Source of the DNA: Salinilacustrithrix sp003476595
Lineage (GTDB): Bacteria; Actinomycetota; Acidimicrobiia; Acidimicrobiales; Salinilacustritrichaceae
Assembly: GCA_963972525.1 (NCBI GenBank)
Contig: CAXAUZ010000012.1
Span: 1 to 64,000, forward strand
Length of the DNA: 64,000 nt
Reading direction: 5' to 3'
The position numbers and the translations under genes were made by a program. Below, one piece after another: positions 1 to 7,359 of the stretch (within the stretch, counting starts at the first letter, position 1; each line of letters starts with the position of its first letter). The notes beneath the pieces were generated by a model. That model made no database searches. It worked only from the letters and a program-made list of their open reading frames with translations, and had not been told where the DNA came from.

Positions 1-51
1 CACTTCCCCGGACCCACTGCCGAGCCTAGAAGTCAGTTGCTCAGCAGTCTC

Positions 52-660
52 CTAGAGCGTGCCGAGCTGGGTGAAGGGCCAGATCACCACGAAGGCCCGG
101 CCGACGATGTCGTCGGTCGGGACCCCCTTGAACCGCCGGGAGTCGTCCGAGGCGCCGCGGTTGTCGCCCATCAGCCAGACGTGGTCCTCGGGCACGACGT
201 AGGGCGGGAAGACCGACGTCTCCACCGCGTCGGGAAGGTACGGCTCCGCCAGCGGCTGGCCGTCGATGAACACCTGCCCGCCGCGCCCCTCGACCGTCTC
301 CCCCGGGAGGGCGACGACGCGCTTGATGAGGTCCTCGATGCCGTCGGAGCCCGGGCCGCCGGGGCGGGCGAAGACGACGATGTCGCCGCGGTCGATGTCG
401 CCGGTGGTGTAGCTGAGCTTGTTGACCAGGACGCGGTCGCCCACCTCGAGGGTGGGCACCATCGACTCCGACGGGATGTAGAAGGCCTGGATCAGGAACG
501 TCTTGACGACGAGGGCCACGACCAGGGCGCCGACGATGACCGCGACCCACTCGATGGCCGAGCGCGTCGAGTGGGACATCCCCGTGCGCGTGCCCTCGGC
601 CGCGTCGCCCGGACCCGGGTGGTCAGCGGGCCCGGACCCCGGGTCGGTCGTCTCGGTCAC
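52..660 (-). CDS. lepB: Signal peptidase I
   Basis: Membrane serine protease that removes signal peptides from exported proteins on the outer face of the cytoplasmic membrane. The 202-residue protein has a charged, Pro/Gly-rich cytoplasmic tail (residues 1-34), one membrane segment (about 36-56), then the family box IPSESMVPTL with nucleophile Ser66 and the general-base region LIKRVVALPGE with Lys113. A later MGDNR-type box (LMGDNRGASDDSR) completes the family. The length is typical of single-span Gram-positive types. GTG start, with a TAGCAT hexamer 9 nt upstream, suggesting its own near-leaderless transcript even though it follows pafC in the same direction by 31 bp. Confidence 0.93.
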   Translation of the reverse strand: MTETTDPGSGPADHPGPGDAAEGTRTGMSHSTRSAIEWVAVIVGALVVALVVKTFLIQAFYIPSESMVPTLEVGDRVLVNKLSYTTGDIDRGDIVVFARPGGPGSDGIEDLIKRVVALPGETVEGRGGQVFIDGQPLAEPYLPDAVETSVFPPYVVPEDHVWLMGDNRGASDDSRRFKGVPTDDIVGRAFVVIWPFTQLGTL

Positions 661-691
661 AGTCCAGCGATGCTACCGGCGGGTGCCGGGA

Positions 692-1651
692 TCACGGCGA
701 GGCCGGACCGGCCTCGTACCGGGCCAGCAGGCGCGCCGCGGCCTCGGCACCGACCCCGACGAGGTCGTCGGGGCCGTCGACCACGCGGCCGTGGGGCCCG
801 AGCTGGAGGAGCAGGCGCTCGAGCCACGGTCGAGCGCTGACCACGAGGGTGAGGCGCAGCCGCCCGCCCCCGAGGTCGGTGCGCGCCTCCACCGGGTACT
901 GGTCGGCGACCCAAGCACCGCCGGCACCGACCTCGAGGGTGACGCGGGGCAGGTCCTCGGCCGGGCTGAACGCCTCGGTGGACGTGCGATCGAGGGTGCG
1001 GTCGAAGTGCTCGCCCGTGGCCACGATGTCGGTGATCCGATCGACCCGGAACACCCGGTCCCCCGGCGTCGTGCGGCAGTGTGCGTCGAGGTACCAGGCC
1101 CCCTCGCTGTGGAACAGCCGCAGCGGCTCGATGGTGCGCTCGGTGTGCTCGTTCCGGGCGTGGCTGAAGTAGCCGATGTCGAGCGCCTCGCGTTCTCGCA
1201 CCGCTGCTTCGAGGACCTCGATCAGGTCGCCGGTGGGCTCGGCGAGCACGACCTCGAGGTCGTCGTCGAGGTCCACGCCGAGGGCGCCGGCGATCTTGCC
1301 CAGCGCCCGGGACAAGGGTCCGGCCGGGTCGTGCCCGGTCGCGGGCAGCGAGGCCTTCGCTGCCGCCAGGATCACCAGGGCCTCCTCCTTGGTCAACCGG
1401 AGGGGGCGCTCGAAGAAGTTGCCGTACTCGAGCCGGATCCGGTCGTCGTCGAAGACCAGCTCGATCAGGTTGTCCGGCGTGTACGGGTACAGGCCGACCA
1501 TCGGGACGATCTCGAGGTCGGCCATGAGCTCGTCGGGCGTGAGCCCGAAGCGGGCGCAGACGTCGGCGACGAGGGGTGCCTCCTGCTCGGCGATCCAGGG
1601 CACGATGGCGAGGATCCGGCCGAGCCGGTCGGTGGCGCTCGGACGGCCCAT
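692..1651 (-). CDS. pafC: WYL-domain regulator PafC
   Basis: Second subunit of the PafBC transcriptional activator, which controls DNA-damage genes in mycobacteria independently of LexA. 319 residues: N-terminal winged-helix region (about 1-60), a WYL domain (about 130-215, with sequence YFSHARNEHTERTIEPLRL) and a WYL C-terminal extension. Its ATG shares one base with the pafB stop (TGATG), so the two are translationally coupled, as expected for partners. Position next to the proteasome genes matches other actinobacteria; the paf name reflects this linkage, not a role in proteolysis. Function is inferred from family and synteny. Confidence 0.88.
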   Translation of the reverse strand: MGRPSATDRLGRILAIVPWIAEQEAPLVADVCARFGLTPDELMADLEIVPMVGLYPYTPDNLIELVFDDDRIRLEYGNFFERPLRLTKEEALVILAAAKASLPATGHDPAGPLSRALGKIAGALGVDLDDDLEVVLAEPTGDLIEVLEAAVREREALDIGYFSHARNEHTERTIEPLRLFHSEGAWYLDAHCRTTPGDRVFRVDRITDIVATGEHFDRTLDRTSTEAFSPAEDLPRVTLEVGAGGAWVADQYPVEARTDLGGGRLRLTLVVSARPWLERLLLQLGPHGRVVDGPDDLVGVGAEAAARLLARYEAGPASP

Positions 1652-2589
1652 CAGGCGGCACCGCCGTCGTCGGCCACGGCCCGCAGCCAGTGGATCAGGT
1701 CGTCGCGCAGCTCGTCGGGGGCGAGCACCTCGGCGTCGTCGAGGAAGCCGAGGACGAAGGAGCGGAAGCCCTCGGGGCGCCGCACCGGCAGCGTGAGGAC
1801 GACGGAGCCGTCATCCGCCCAGTCGGCGGGGACGTCGGGGCCGACCTGGCCGACGGCGACGCGGGCCTGCCGCGGGCCGATGCGGACGCGGGCCTCGACC
1901 GGCTCGTCGTCGCCCAGGGCCCAGCCGTCGAGCTGGAGCGGGTTGTCGGCCGGATCGAGGTCGACCTCGGCGCTGCCTCGCTCGCCTGCATCCATGTCGC
2001 CCTCCACCCGGTCGAGGCGGAAGGAGCGGGCCTCGCCGGCGTCGGCGTCGTGGCCCTGCAGGTACCACCGGCCCCGCTGGTGCTGCAGCCGGAACGGGTC
2101 GACCGTGCGGTCCTTGCCGCCGTAGCGGAACTGCAGGCGGCGCCCGGCGGCGACGGCGTCGAAGGCGGTGCTGAGGTGCGGAGCGGTGGGAAGCGTGGCG
2201 ATGGTGGAGGCCGTCTCGCCCCGCAGCGGGGCGCCGAGCTTGCGCAGCCCGCCGGCCGCGCTCGCGCCCTCCAGCCGCACGGCGCTCGCGGCCAGGTGGA
2301 TGGCGGCGAGCTCGTCGGCGTCGAGGCCGGGATCGCGCAGGTAGTACTCGTCGGGATCGATCCGGTAGCCGTCCTGAGGCGGCGTCGACCCGGGCACGGT
2401 CTCGATGCGCAGCGGCACGCCCTGGTCGCGGAGGTCCTTCTTGTCCCGCTCGAAGGCCCGCTTGAACGACTCCTTGTCCGGCGGGTAGCCGGGGATCCGC
2501 CGATGGAGCTGCTCGGACGTCAGGGGTCGCTCGGCGTGGAGGAGCTCGGCGATCAGGTCGAGGAGGCGTTCGATCTTCGGGACGGCCAT
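1651..2589 (-). CDS. pafB: WYL-domain regulator PafB
   Basis: First subunit of the PafBC DNA-damage regulator. 312 residues from the ATG of MAVPKIERLLDLIAELLHAE. A longer frame extends upstream to 2799 but crosses the end of the neighbouring gene, so the shorter start is preferred; it also has TAGCCT 10 nt upstream. Residues 1-65 form a winged helix-turn-helix (KIERLLDLIAELL, LTSEQLHRRIPGYP, KRAFERDKKDLRDQGVPL), followed by a WYL domain with the LQFRYGGKDRTVDPFRLQ segment and a C-terminal extension. Coupled by one-base overlap to pafC. The ligand sensed by the WYL domain is not visible from sequence. Confidence 0.9.
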   Translation of the reverse strand: MAVPKIERLLDLIAELLHAERPLTSEQLHRRIPGYPPDKESFKRAFERDKKDLRDQGVPLRIETVPGSTPPQDGYRIDPDEYYLRDPGLDADELAAIHLAASAVRLEGASAAGGLRKLGAPLRGETASTIATLPTAPHLSTAFDAVAAGRRLQFRYGGKDRTVDPFRLQHQRGRWYLQGHDADAGEARSFRLDRVEGDMDAGERGSAEVDLDPADNPLQLDGWALGDDEPVEARVRIGPRQARVAVGQVGPDVPADWADDGSVVLTLPVRRPEGFRSFVLGFLDDAEVLAPDELRDDLIHWLRAVADDGGAA

Positions 2590-2599
2590 GGGGACGGCG

Positions 2600-2605
2600 A
2601 GGCTA
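2600..2605 (-). promoter_or_regulatory. Candidate -10 box for pafB
   Basis: TAGCCT read on the minus strand, 10 nt before the pafB ATG. It lies across the last codon of the DUF3866 gene. It would give an almost leaderless mRNA. Weak on its own; part of a window-wide pattern. Confidence 0.3.
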
Positions 2606-3619
2606 CCCGTGGACCCGGCGCCGCCCCGGACGATGCGCCGCCACCACACCGGCTGCGGCTCCGGCGGCGAAGAACAGCGGATCCTCGGAGACGGTGCGCC
2701 CCATGGTGGTGACCCGCAGGTCGCGCGCGTCGAGCCACTCGGCGATCGGCGGCGGCTCGGTGACCACCACGTCGTGGTCCTCCCGGCTGAGCTCGGCACC
2801 CAGCACGGTCGGCACCGTGACCCGGGAGCGGGTCAGGTCGAGCACGGTGCTGACGTGGTGGCTCACGCCCCGGTGCCGCTCGCGCCGGTCGGCCGAGGAG
2901 GCCCGCACGCAGCAGATCGGGTCTCCGCCGAGGGCGGCAGCGGCATCGAGCACGGCGGCGGCCTCCACGGCCGTGGTCCCGAGCGCGGCACCGGTGCCGA
3001 CCACCCCGGGGCCCATGGCCACGATGACGAGATCGGCGTCGAGCTCGTGGACCGCGAGCGTGAGCGCGGACGGCACCGACACCGCTTCGAGGTCGCCGCC
3101 GAAGGCGTGGCCGGCCGTGACGGTGCCGTGCACCAGCGCAGCCTGCTGCATGTCGACGACCAGGTCCGAGAGGGCCAGGGGCAGCGCCGCGCCGTCGGTC
3201 ATGACGTAGGCGACCCGCGCGTCGGGGTGGTGGTGCAGGTACCCGGCGGCGACGAGGGGCACCTGGCTGTGCAACGTGCCGACGACGACCGGGGTGCCGG
3301 CCAGGTCGTCGGGCACGTCGCGGACCTCCTCGGCGGCGCCGGTGTCGCACTGCAGCGACGTGTACCGCACCTTCATGATGTGGCCGGGGCCGGGCTGGTC
3401 GAGGTGCTCCCGGGACAGGCTCCAGTGCACGACGTGCCACCCGCCGGTGCCGAGCCCGAGGCCGACCGCGGTCGTGTTGAGGACCACCCGGTCCCCCACC
3501 CCGACCGTGCCGATCAGCTGGGTGAGGACGTAGGCCCGGCCGGCCGTGGTGCCCACCCGCTGCAGGCCGGGGCGCTCCAGGAGCACCTCGGTGACCTCGG
3601 CCGTCTCGAAGGTGGGCAC
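2603..3619 (-). CDS. DUF3866 family protein
   Basis: Conserved protein of unknown function, 338 residues, GTG start. The N-terminal 100 residues resemble DUF3866: a small beta-rich domain (VGDRVVLNTTAVGLGLGTGGWHVVHW) followed by VRYTSLQCDTGAAEEV. The C-terminal two thirds look like an alpha/beta fold with repeated Gly-rich turns (AMGPGVVGTGAALGTTAVEAAAVLDAA). No signal peptide or membrane segment. It sits between pafA (13 bp) and pafB (13 bp) inside the proteasome cluster, a neighbourhood DUF3866 genes also have in other actinobacteria as far as I recall. Function unknown; a link to Pup biology is only positional. Confidence 0.75.
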   Translation of the reverse strand: MPTFETAEVTEVLLERPGLQRVGTTAGRAYVLTQLIGTVGVGDRVVLNTTAVGLGLGTGGWHVVHWSLSREHLDQPGPGHIMKVRYTSLQCDTGAAEEVRDVPDDLAGTPVVVGTLHSQVPLVAAGYLHHHPDARVAYVMTDGAALPLALSDLVVDMQQAALVHGTVTAGHAFGGDLEAVSVPSALTLAVHELDADLVIVAMGPGVVGTGAALGTTAVEAAAVLDAAAALGGDPICCVRASSADRRERHRGVSHHVSTVLDLTRSRVTVPTVLGAELSREDHDVVVTEPPPIAEWLDARDLRVTTMGRTVSEDPLFFAAGAAAGVVAAHRPGRRRVHG

Positions 3620-3632
3620 GCGGTCGTGGCCC

Positions 3633-4991
3633 TCAGAGGCTGGCGATGAGCCGGTCGACGCGGTCGTCGCTCGACTTGAACGGGTCCTTGCACAGCACGG
3701 TGCGCTGGGCCTGGTCGTTCAGCTTCAGGTGCACCCAGTCCACCGTGTAGTCGCGCTTGCGCTCCTTGGCCCGGCGGATGAAGTCGCCCCGCAGCTTGGC
3801 CCGGGTCGTCTGGGGTGGCGTCTCGATGGCCTCGTCGATGGCGTCGTCGTCGCAGATCCGTTCGACGAGGCCGTTGTTCTGCATCTTGTAGAACAGGCCG
3901 CGCTCGCGGTTGACGTCGTGGTACTGCAGGTCGATGAGCGCGACCCGGGGCGAGTTCAGCGCCAGGTCGTGCTTGTTGCGGTAGCGCTCGATGAGGTGGT
4001 GCTTGGTCACCCAGTCGCACTCCCGGCTCAGCGAGAGCGGGTCGGTGCTGAGGCCCTTCATCACGTGCTCCCACATGTCCAGCGCCCGCTGCTCCTGGTC
4101 GGGCAGACCCCGCCGGGCCGCGTAGGTCAGCGCCTTGTCCAGGTACTCCTGCTGGATCTCCAGGGCCGACAGCTCGCGCCCGTTGGCCAGGCGCACCTTG
4201 CGCTGGAGCGTGATGTCGTGACTGATCTCGCGGATGGCCCGGATCGGGTTCTCCATCGTCATGTCCCGCATGACCACGTTCGGGTCCTCGAGCATCCGGA
4301 GCAGGATCGCCATGGTGCCGACCTTCAGGTAGTTCGTGTACTCGTTCATGTTCGAGTCGCCCACGATCACGTGGAGGCGCCGGTAGCGCTCGGCGTCGGC
4401 GTGGGGCTCGTCACGGGTGTTGATGATCGGCCGGCTGCGGGTGGTGGCCGAGCTGACGCCCTCCCAGATGTGCTCGGACCGCTGGGCCAGGCAGAAGACC
4501 GCGCCGCGGGCCGTCTGCAGGACCTTGCCGGCGCCGGCGTAGATCTGGCGGCTGACGAGGAACGGGATCAGGTGCTCGGAGTAGGAGCCGAGGTCGTCGT
4601 GGCGGCTGGTGAGGTAGTTCTCGTGGCAGCCGTAGGAGTTGCCCGCCGAGTCGGTGTTGTTCTTGAACAGGTAGATGACCCCGCGGATGCCCTCCTCGCG
4701 CAGGCGCTGCTCGGCGCTGGCGAGGAGCTGTTCGAGGATGCGCTCGCCGGCCTTGTCGTGGGTGACCAGGTCCACGAGGTCGTCGCACTCGGGCGTGGCG
4801 TACTCCGGGTGGGAGCCCACGTCGAGGTACAGGCGAGCGCCGTTGGCCAGGAACACGTTGGAGGACCGGCCCCAGGACACGACCCGTCGGAACAGGTAGC
4901 GCGCGACCTCGTCGGGGCTGAGCCGCCGCTGGCCCCGCAGGGTGCACGTGACGCCGTATTCGTTCTCGAGTCCGAAGATGCGGCGCTCCAC
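3633..4991 (-). CDS. pafA: Pup-protein ligase PafA
   Basis: Attaches the C-terminal glutamate of Pup to substrate lysines using ATP, marking proteins for the proteasome. The GTG start gives 452 residues, the length of the M. tuberculosis enzyme, and puts the expected glutamate early (RRIFGLENEYGVTC). The carboxylate-amine ligase fold is shared with Dop encoded nearby: both have the NNTDSAGNSYGCHENYL / NNSDGKGNSYGCHENYL type loop and a conserved VGDSNM or IGDANM segment. A longer frame (start at 5063) overlaps the STAS gene and is rejected. TAGGTT lies 7 nt upstream, so the gene may have its own leaderless promoter besides read-through from the STAS gene 10 bp away. Confidence 0.96.
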   Translation of the reverse strand: MERRIFGLENEYGVTCTLRGQRRLSPDEVARYLFRRVVSWGRSSNVFLANGARLYLDVGSHPEYATPECDDLVDLVTHDKAGERILEQLLASAEQRLREEGIRGVIYLFKNNTDSAGNSYGCHENYLTSRHDDLGSYSEHLIPFLVSRQIYAGAGKVLQTARGAVFCLAQRSEHIWEGVSSATTRSRPIINTRDEPHADAERYRRLHVIVGDSNMNEYTNYLKVGTMAILLRMLEDPNVVMRDMTMENPIRAIREISHDITLQRKVRLANGRELSALEIQQEYLDKALTYAARRGLPDQEQRALDMWEHVMKGLSTDPLSLSRECDWVTKHHLIERYRNKHDLALNSPRVALIDLQYHDVNRERGLFYKMQNNGLVERICDDDAIDEAIETPPQTTRAKLRGDFIRRAKERKRDYTVDWVHLKLNDQAQRTVLCKDPFKSSDDRVDRLIASL

Positions 4992-4998
4992 GCACCGC

Positions 4999-5004
4999 AA
5001 CCTA
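4999..5004 (-). promoter_or_regulatory. Candidate -10 box for pafA
   Basis: TAGGTT on the minus strand ends 7 nt before the pafA GTG. It would place the transcript start at the start codon and supports the 452-residue start. It overlaps the stop codon of the STAS gene. Confidence 0.4.
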
Positions 5005-5508
5005 TCGGTGGGTATGAGACTCCGGTTGCCAGCCCTCGCCGTAGCCGTTGTCGGCGAAGGCACGGGCCTGGAGGGCGTCGGCCACGCTCGTGAACACGGC
5101 GTGGTGCTCGGTCACGCCCCACCGCTCGAGCACCATGCGGCCCGACAGGCGGGAGGCGACGATGCAGCAGTCGAGCCCGGCCGTGGCCGCCCCGAACGCC
5201 TCGGCGAGGATGTCGAAGCCGGCCTGGTCGAGCAGGGTCACCTGGTCCACGTCGAGGACGACGGCCTCGGCACCGGCGAGCGCGCCGGGGATGGTGGGGG
5301 CGATCTCCGTCGCGAAGGCCTCGTCGAGGCCCCCGTCGAGCGTCACGACCGTGACGTCGCGCCGGACGTGGACCTGCATGCGGCCGTCGTGGAGGCTGAT
5401 GGCCGGCATCGGGCCGGTGACGGGGTCGTCCGCCCCGGCGCCCGGGCGCGTGCCGACCCGACTCGGATCCGTGTCGGCCTGGGTGTGGGTGCGCTCGGCG
5501 AGGGTCAC
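5002..5508 (-). CDS. STAS-domain protein
   Basis: 168 residues, GTG start with AGGAG about 8 nt upstream. After a 35-residue polar tail it shows a STAS (anti-sigma factor antagonist-like) fold: MQVHVRRDVTVVTLDGGLDE, then EAVVLDVDQVTLLDQAGFDI, where the STAS phospho-site position (usually Ser or Thr of DSSG) is Gln-Ala-Gly, i.e. no phosphorylatable residue there. The C-terminal part continues with ERWGVTEHHAVFTSVADAL, typical of SpoIIAA-like proteins. It is placed between prcA (78 bp) and pafA (10 bp) and has its own strong promoter, so it probably leads the pafA transcription unit. No known Pup-pathway role for STAS proteins; function unknown. Confidence 0.7.
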   Translation of the reverse strand: MTLAERTHTQADTDPSRVGTRPGAGADDPVTGPMPAISLHDGRMQVHVRRDVTVVTLDGGLDEAFATEIAPTIPGALAGAEAVVLDVDQVTLLDQAGFDILAEAFGAATAGLDCCIVASRLSGRMVLERWGVTEHHAVFTSVADALQARAFADNGYGEGWQPESHTHR

Positions 5509-5516
5509 GGCGTGCT

Positions 5517-5538
5517 CCTGATCTCTGTTGCGATCAGG
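5517..5538. repeat. Inverted repeat at STAS-pafA transcription start
   Basis: CCTGATC and GATCAGG, 7 bp arms separated by 8 bp. It overlaps the -10 box at 5536-5541 and covers the expected transcript start of the STAS gene. It could be an operator or a 5'-end hairpin. Confidence 0.5.
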
Positions 5539-5563
5539 TTACAGCCCGTCACGTGACTGTCAA
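5536..5563 (-). promoter_or_regulatory. Sigma-70-type promoter for STAS-pafA
   Basis: On the minus strand: perfect -35 TTGACA (5563-5558), 16-bp spacer, -10 TAACCT (5541-5536). The spacer begins with the 10-bp perfect palindrome GTCACGTGAC (5548-5557), which touches the -35 box. This is the best promoter match I found in the window, and the palindromes on both sides of the -10 suggest repressor control. Confidence 0.7.
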
Positions 5564-5586
5564 ACGCATTTCCCCGGGTTCCGCGG

Positions 5587-6264
5587 TCACCCGAGCAGCG
5601 CGGTGAGCGCCTCTCGCTCGATCCGGGCGAACTTGCGACGGCCGTTGGAGCGGGCCAGCACGGCGATCTCGAGGTCGTCGGCCCCGAGGGCGCGATCGTC
5701 GCCGGCGAGGGCGCCCACGGCGGCCCGCAGCGCGGCCCCGAGGTCGAGATCCTCGGCCCAGGACTCGTCCAGCCGGGCCGTGATCGCGTCGGCTTCGCCG
5801 CCGAGCACCGAGAAGCGGTCCTCGTCCACGACGGAGCCGTCGTAGAGGATGTGGAACAGCTCGTCCCCGGCGCGCTCGTCTCCGATCTCGGCCACGAGGA
5901 TCTCCACCTCCATCGGCTTCATCTCGTGGGTGAAGGTGTGGTTCAGCATCTGGGCGTAGGCGTTGGCCAGGCTCTGCGCGTCCACGTCCTCGCGGGAGTA
6001 CGCGTAGCCCTTCATGTCGGCGTGGCGGACGCCGGCGACCCGCAGCTGGTCGAACTCGCTGTAGCGGCCGACGCCAGCGAAGGCGATGCGGTCGTAGATC
6101 TCGGAGATCTTGCGCAGCGTGCTCGAGGTGTTCTCGGCGGCGAAGAGGATGCCGTCGTCGTAGGAGACGGCGCACAGGCTGCGCCCCTTGGCGATGCCCT
6201 TCCGGGCGTAGTCGGCCCGGTCCTTCATCACCTGCTCGGGTGCGACGTAGAAGGGCATGCTCAT
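5587..6264 (-). CDS. prcA: Proteasome alpha subunit
   Basis: Outer-ring subunit of the 20S proteasome; forms the gated entrance and docks Mpa. 225 residues beginning MSMPFYVAPEQVMKDRADYARKGIAKGRS, the standard alpha-subunit N-terminal gate and H0 helix. The KPMEVEILVAEIG segment and the YDRIAFAGVGRYSEFD region match actinobacterial PrcA. The ATG overlaps the prcB stop (ATGA), which couples translation and should help keep alpha and beta in equal amounts. The C-terminus after about residue 205 is short, so the protein is slightly smaller than the mycobacterial 248-residue subunit. Confidence 0.96.
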   Translation of the reverse strand: MSMPFYVAPEQVMKDRADYARKGIAKGRSLCAVSYDDGILFAAENTSSTLRKISEIYDRIAFAGVGRYSEFDQLRVAGVRHADMKGYAYSREDVDAQSLANAYAQMLNHTFTHEMKPMEVEILVAEIGDERAGDELFHILYDGSVVDEDRFSVLGGEADAITARLDESWAEDLDLGAALRAAVGALAGDDRALGADDLEIAVLARSNGRRKFARIEREALTALLG

Positions 6265-7106
6265 CGCTCGATCTCCTGGTCCGGGCGGGCGCCACCGTCG
6301 GCGGAGCCCTGCGTGTTGGAGGGCGACAGGTCGCCGAGGAGGCCTTCGAAGCGGCGGCGGATCTCGTCGTCCTCCAGGCGGCGGTAGCCGTCGGCGTCGA
6401 TGACGGCCACGATCGGGAAGATGCCCCGGACCAGGTCGGGCCCGCCGGTGGCGGAGTCGTCGTCGGCCGCTTCGAACAGGGCCCGGATGGCCAGGTCGAC
6501 GGCGTCGGATGGGTCCATCTCGGCCCGGTAGCCGATCTTGACGACCGTGCCGGCGTGGAGCGATCCGCTGCCGGTGGCGGCGTGGTGCAGCTCCTCGTAG
6601 CGGCCGCCGGTGACGTCGAACTCGAACAGGCGACCCACCCCGCGCTGGAGGTCGTAGCCGGCGAAGAGGGGCACCACGACCATGCCCTGCATGGCGGCGG
6701 GCAGGTGGGCCCGCACCATCTGGCTGAGCTGGTTGGCCTTGCCCTCGAGGCTGAGGTGGTGGCCCTCGACCTTCTCGTAGTGCTCGAGCTGGAGCTGGAA
6801 GAGGCGCACCATCTCCATGGCCGGGCCGGCGGCGCCGGCGATGGCCACCCCCGAGAACCGGTCGGCCGGGAACACCTTCTCCATCGATCGGTGCGAGATC
6901 AGGTTGCCGGACGTGGCCCGGCGGTCGCCGGCCATGACGACCCCACCTGCGGTGCGGATCGCGACGACGGTGGTGCCGTGCATGATGGTCAGCGGGTGGC
7001 TGGCGGCGTCGGCGATGCGGGTCTCGGGGTCTCGGCCCTGCCGGCGCAGCAGGCCGGCGAAGTCAGGACCCGGATCGACGTCGGGGGTGAAGAACGGGAG
7101 CGTCAC
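6261..7106 (-). CDS. prcB: Proteasome beta subunit (catalytic)
   Basis: N-terminal threonine protease of the inner proteasome rings. 281 residues with a 44-residue propeptide; the expected self-cleavage is at HG|TTVVAI, making Thr45 the nucleophile. The catalytic pocket residues are visible as GDRRAT (Asp) and MEKVFPADRF (Lys). GTG start with TAGTGT 7 nt upstream, so an internal leaderless promoter is possible. Overlaps prcA by 4 nt; pup lies 21 bp upstream. No missing catalytic residue. Confidence 0.96.
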   Translation of the reverse strand: MTLPFFTPDVDPGPDFAGLLRRQGRDPETRIADAASHPLTIMHGTTVVAIRTAGGVVMAGDRRATSGNLISHRSMEKVFPADRFSGVAIAGAAGPAMEMVRLFQLQLEHYEKVEGHHLSLEGKANQLSQMVRAHLPAAMQGMVVVPLFAGYDLQRGVGRLFEFDVTGGRYEELHHAATGSGSLHAGTVVKIGYRAEMDPSDAVDLAIRALFEAADDDSATGGPDLVRGIFPIVAVIDADGYRRLEDDEIRRRFEGLLGDLSPSNTQGSADGGARPDQEIER

Positions 7107-7113
7107 GTGAGGG

Positions 7114-7119
7114 ACACTA
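7114..7119 (-). promoter_or_regulatory. Candidate -10 box for prcB
   Basis: TAGTGT on the minus strand ends 7 nt before the prcB GTG, in the short gap after pup. It would allow the core subunits to be transcribed apart from mpa-dop-pup. Confidence 0.4.
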
Positions 7120-7127
7120 CCGGCGCC

Positions 7128-7322
7128 TCACTCACCGCCCTTCTGGATGTAGGACTTCACGAAGTCCTCGGCGTTCTGCTCGAGCACGTCGTCGATCTCG
7201 TCCAGCAGGTCGTCCAGCTCGGCCTTGATCTTCTCGCCGGACTCCGAGCCGGCCGGGACCTCTTCGACGGTCTCGGCGTCGCGCTGCGGGGCGGATTTCT
7301 TCTTCTGCTCTCGTTCAGCCAT
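7128..7322 (-). CDS. pup: Prokaryotic ubiquitin-like protein Pup
   Basis: Small disordered tag linked to target lysines by PafA. From the ATG at 7322 it is 64 residues, as in M. tuberculosis; a GTG one codon earlier would add one residue. It has a lysine-rich start (REQKKKSAPQ), a helix that binds the Mpa coiled coil (AELDDLLDEIDDVLEQNAED) and the tail FVKSYIQKGGE. The tail ends in Glu, not Gln, so no deamidation by Dop is needed before ligation. A CTGGAG Shine-Dalgarno sequence lies upstream. Lies 37 bp after dop and 21 bp before prcB. Confidence 0.97.
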   Translation of the reverse strand: MAEREQKKKSAPQRDAETVEEVPAGSESGEKIKAELDDLLDEIDDVLEQNAEDFVKSYIQKGGE

Positions 7323-7359
7323 CACGAGCTCCAGGGTCTTGCCGGTCCGTGACGCGGTG

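Noticed and set aside
1..51. Sequence before lepB end
   Set aside because: Only 51 bases; no terminator or gene end is recognisable.
4992..5063. Longer start for pafA
   Set aside because: It overlaps the STAS gene; the GTG at 4991 gives the family length of 452 and has a -10 box at the right distance.
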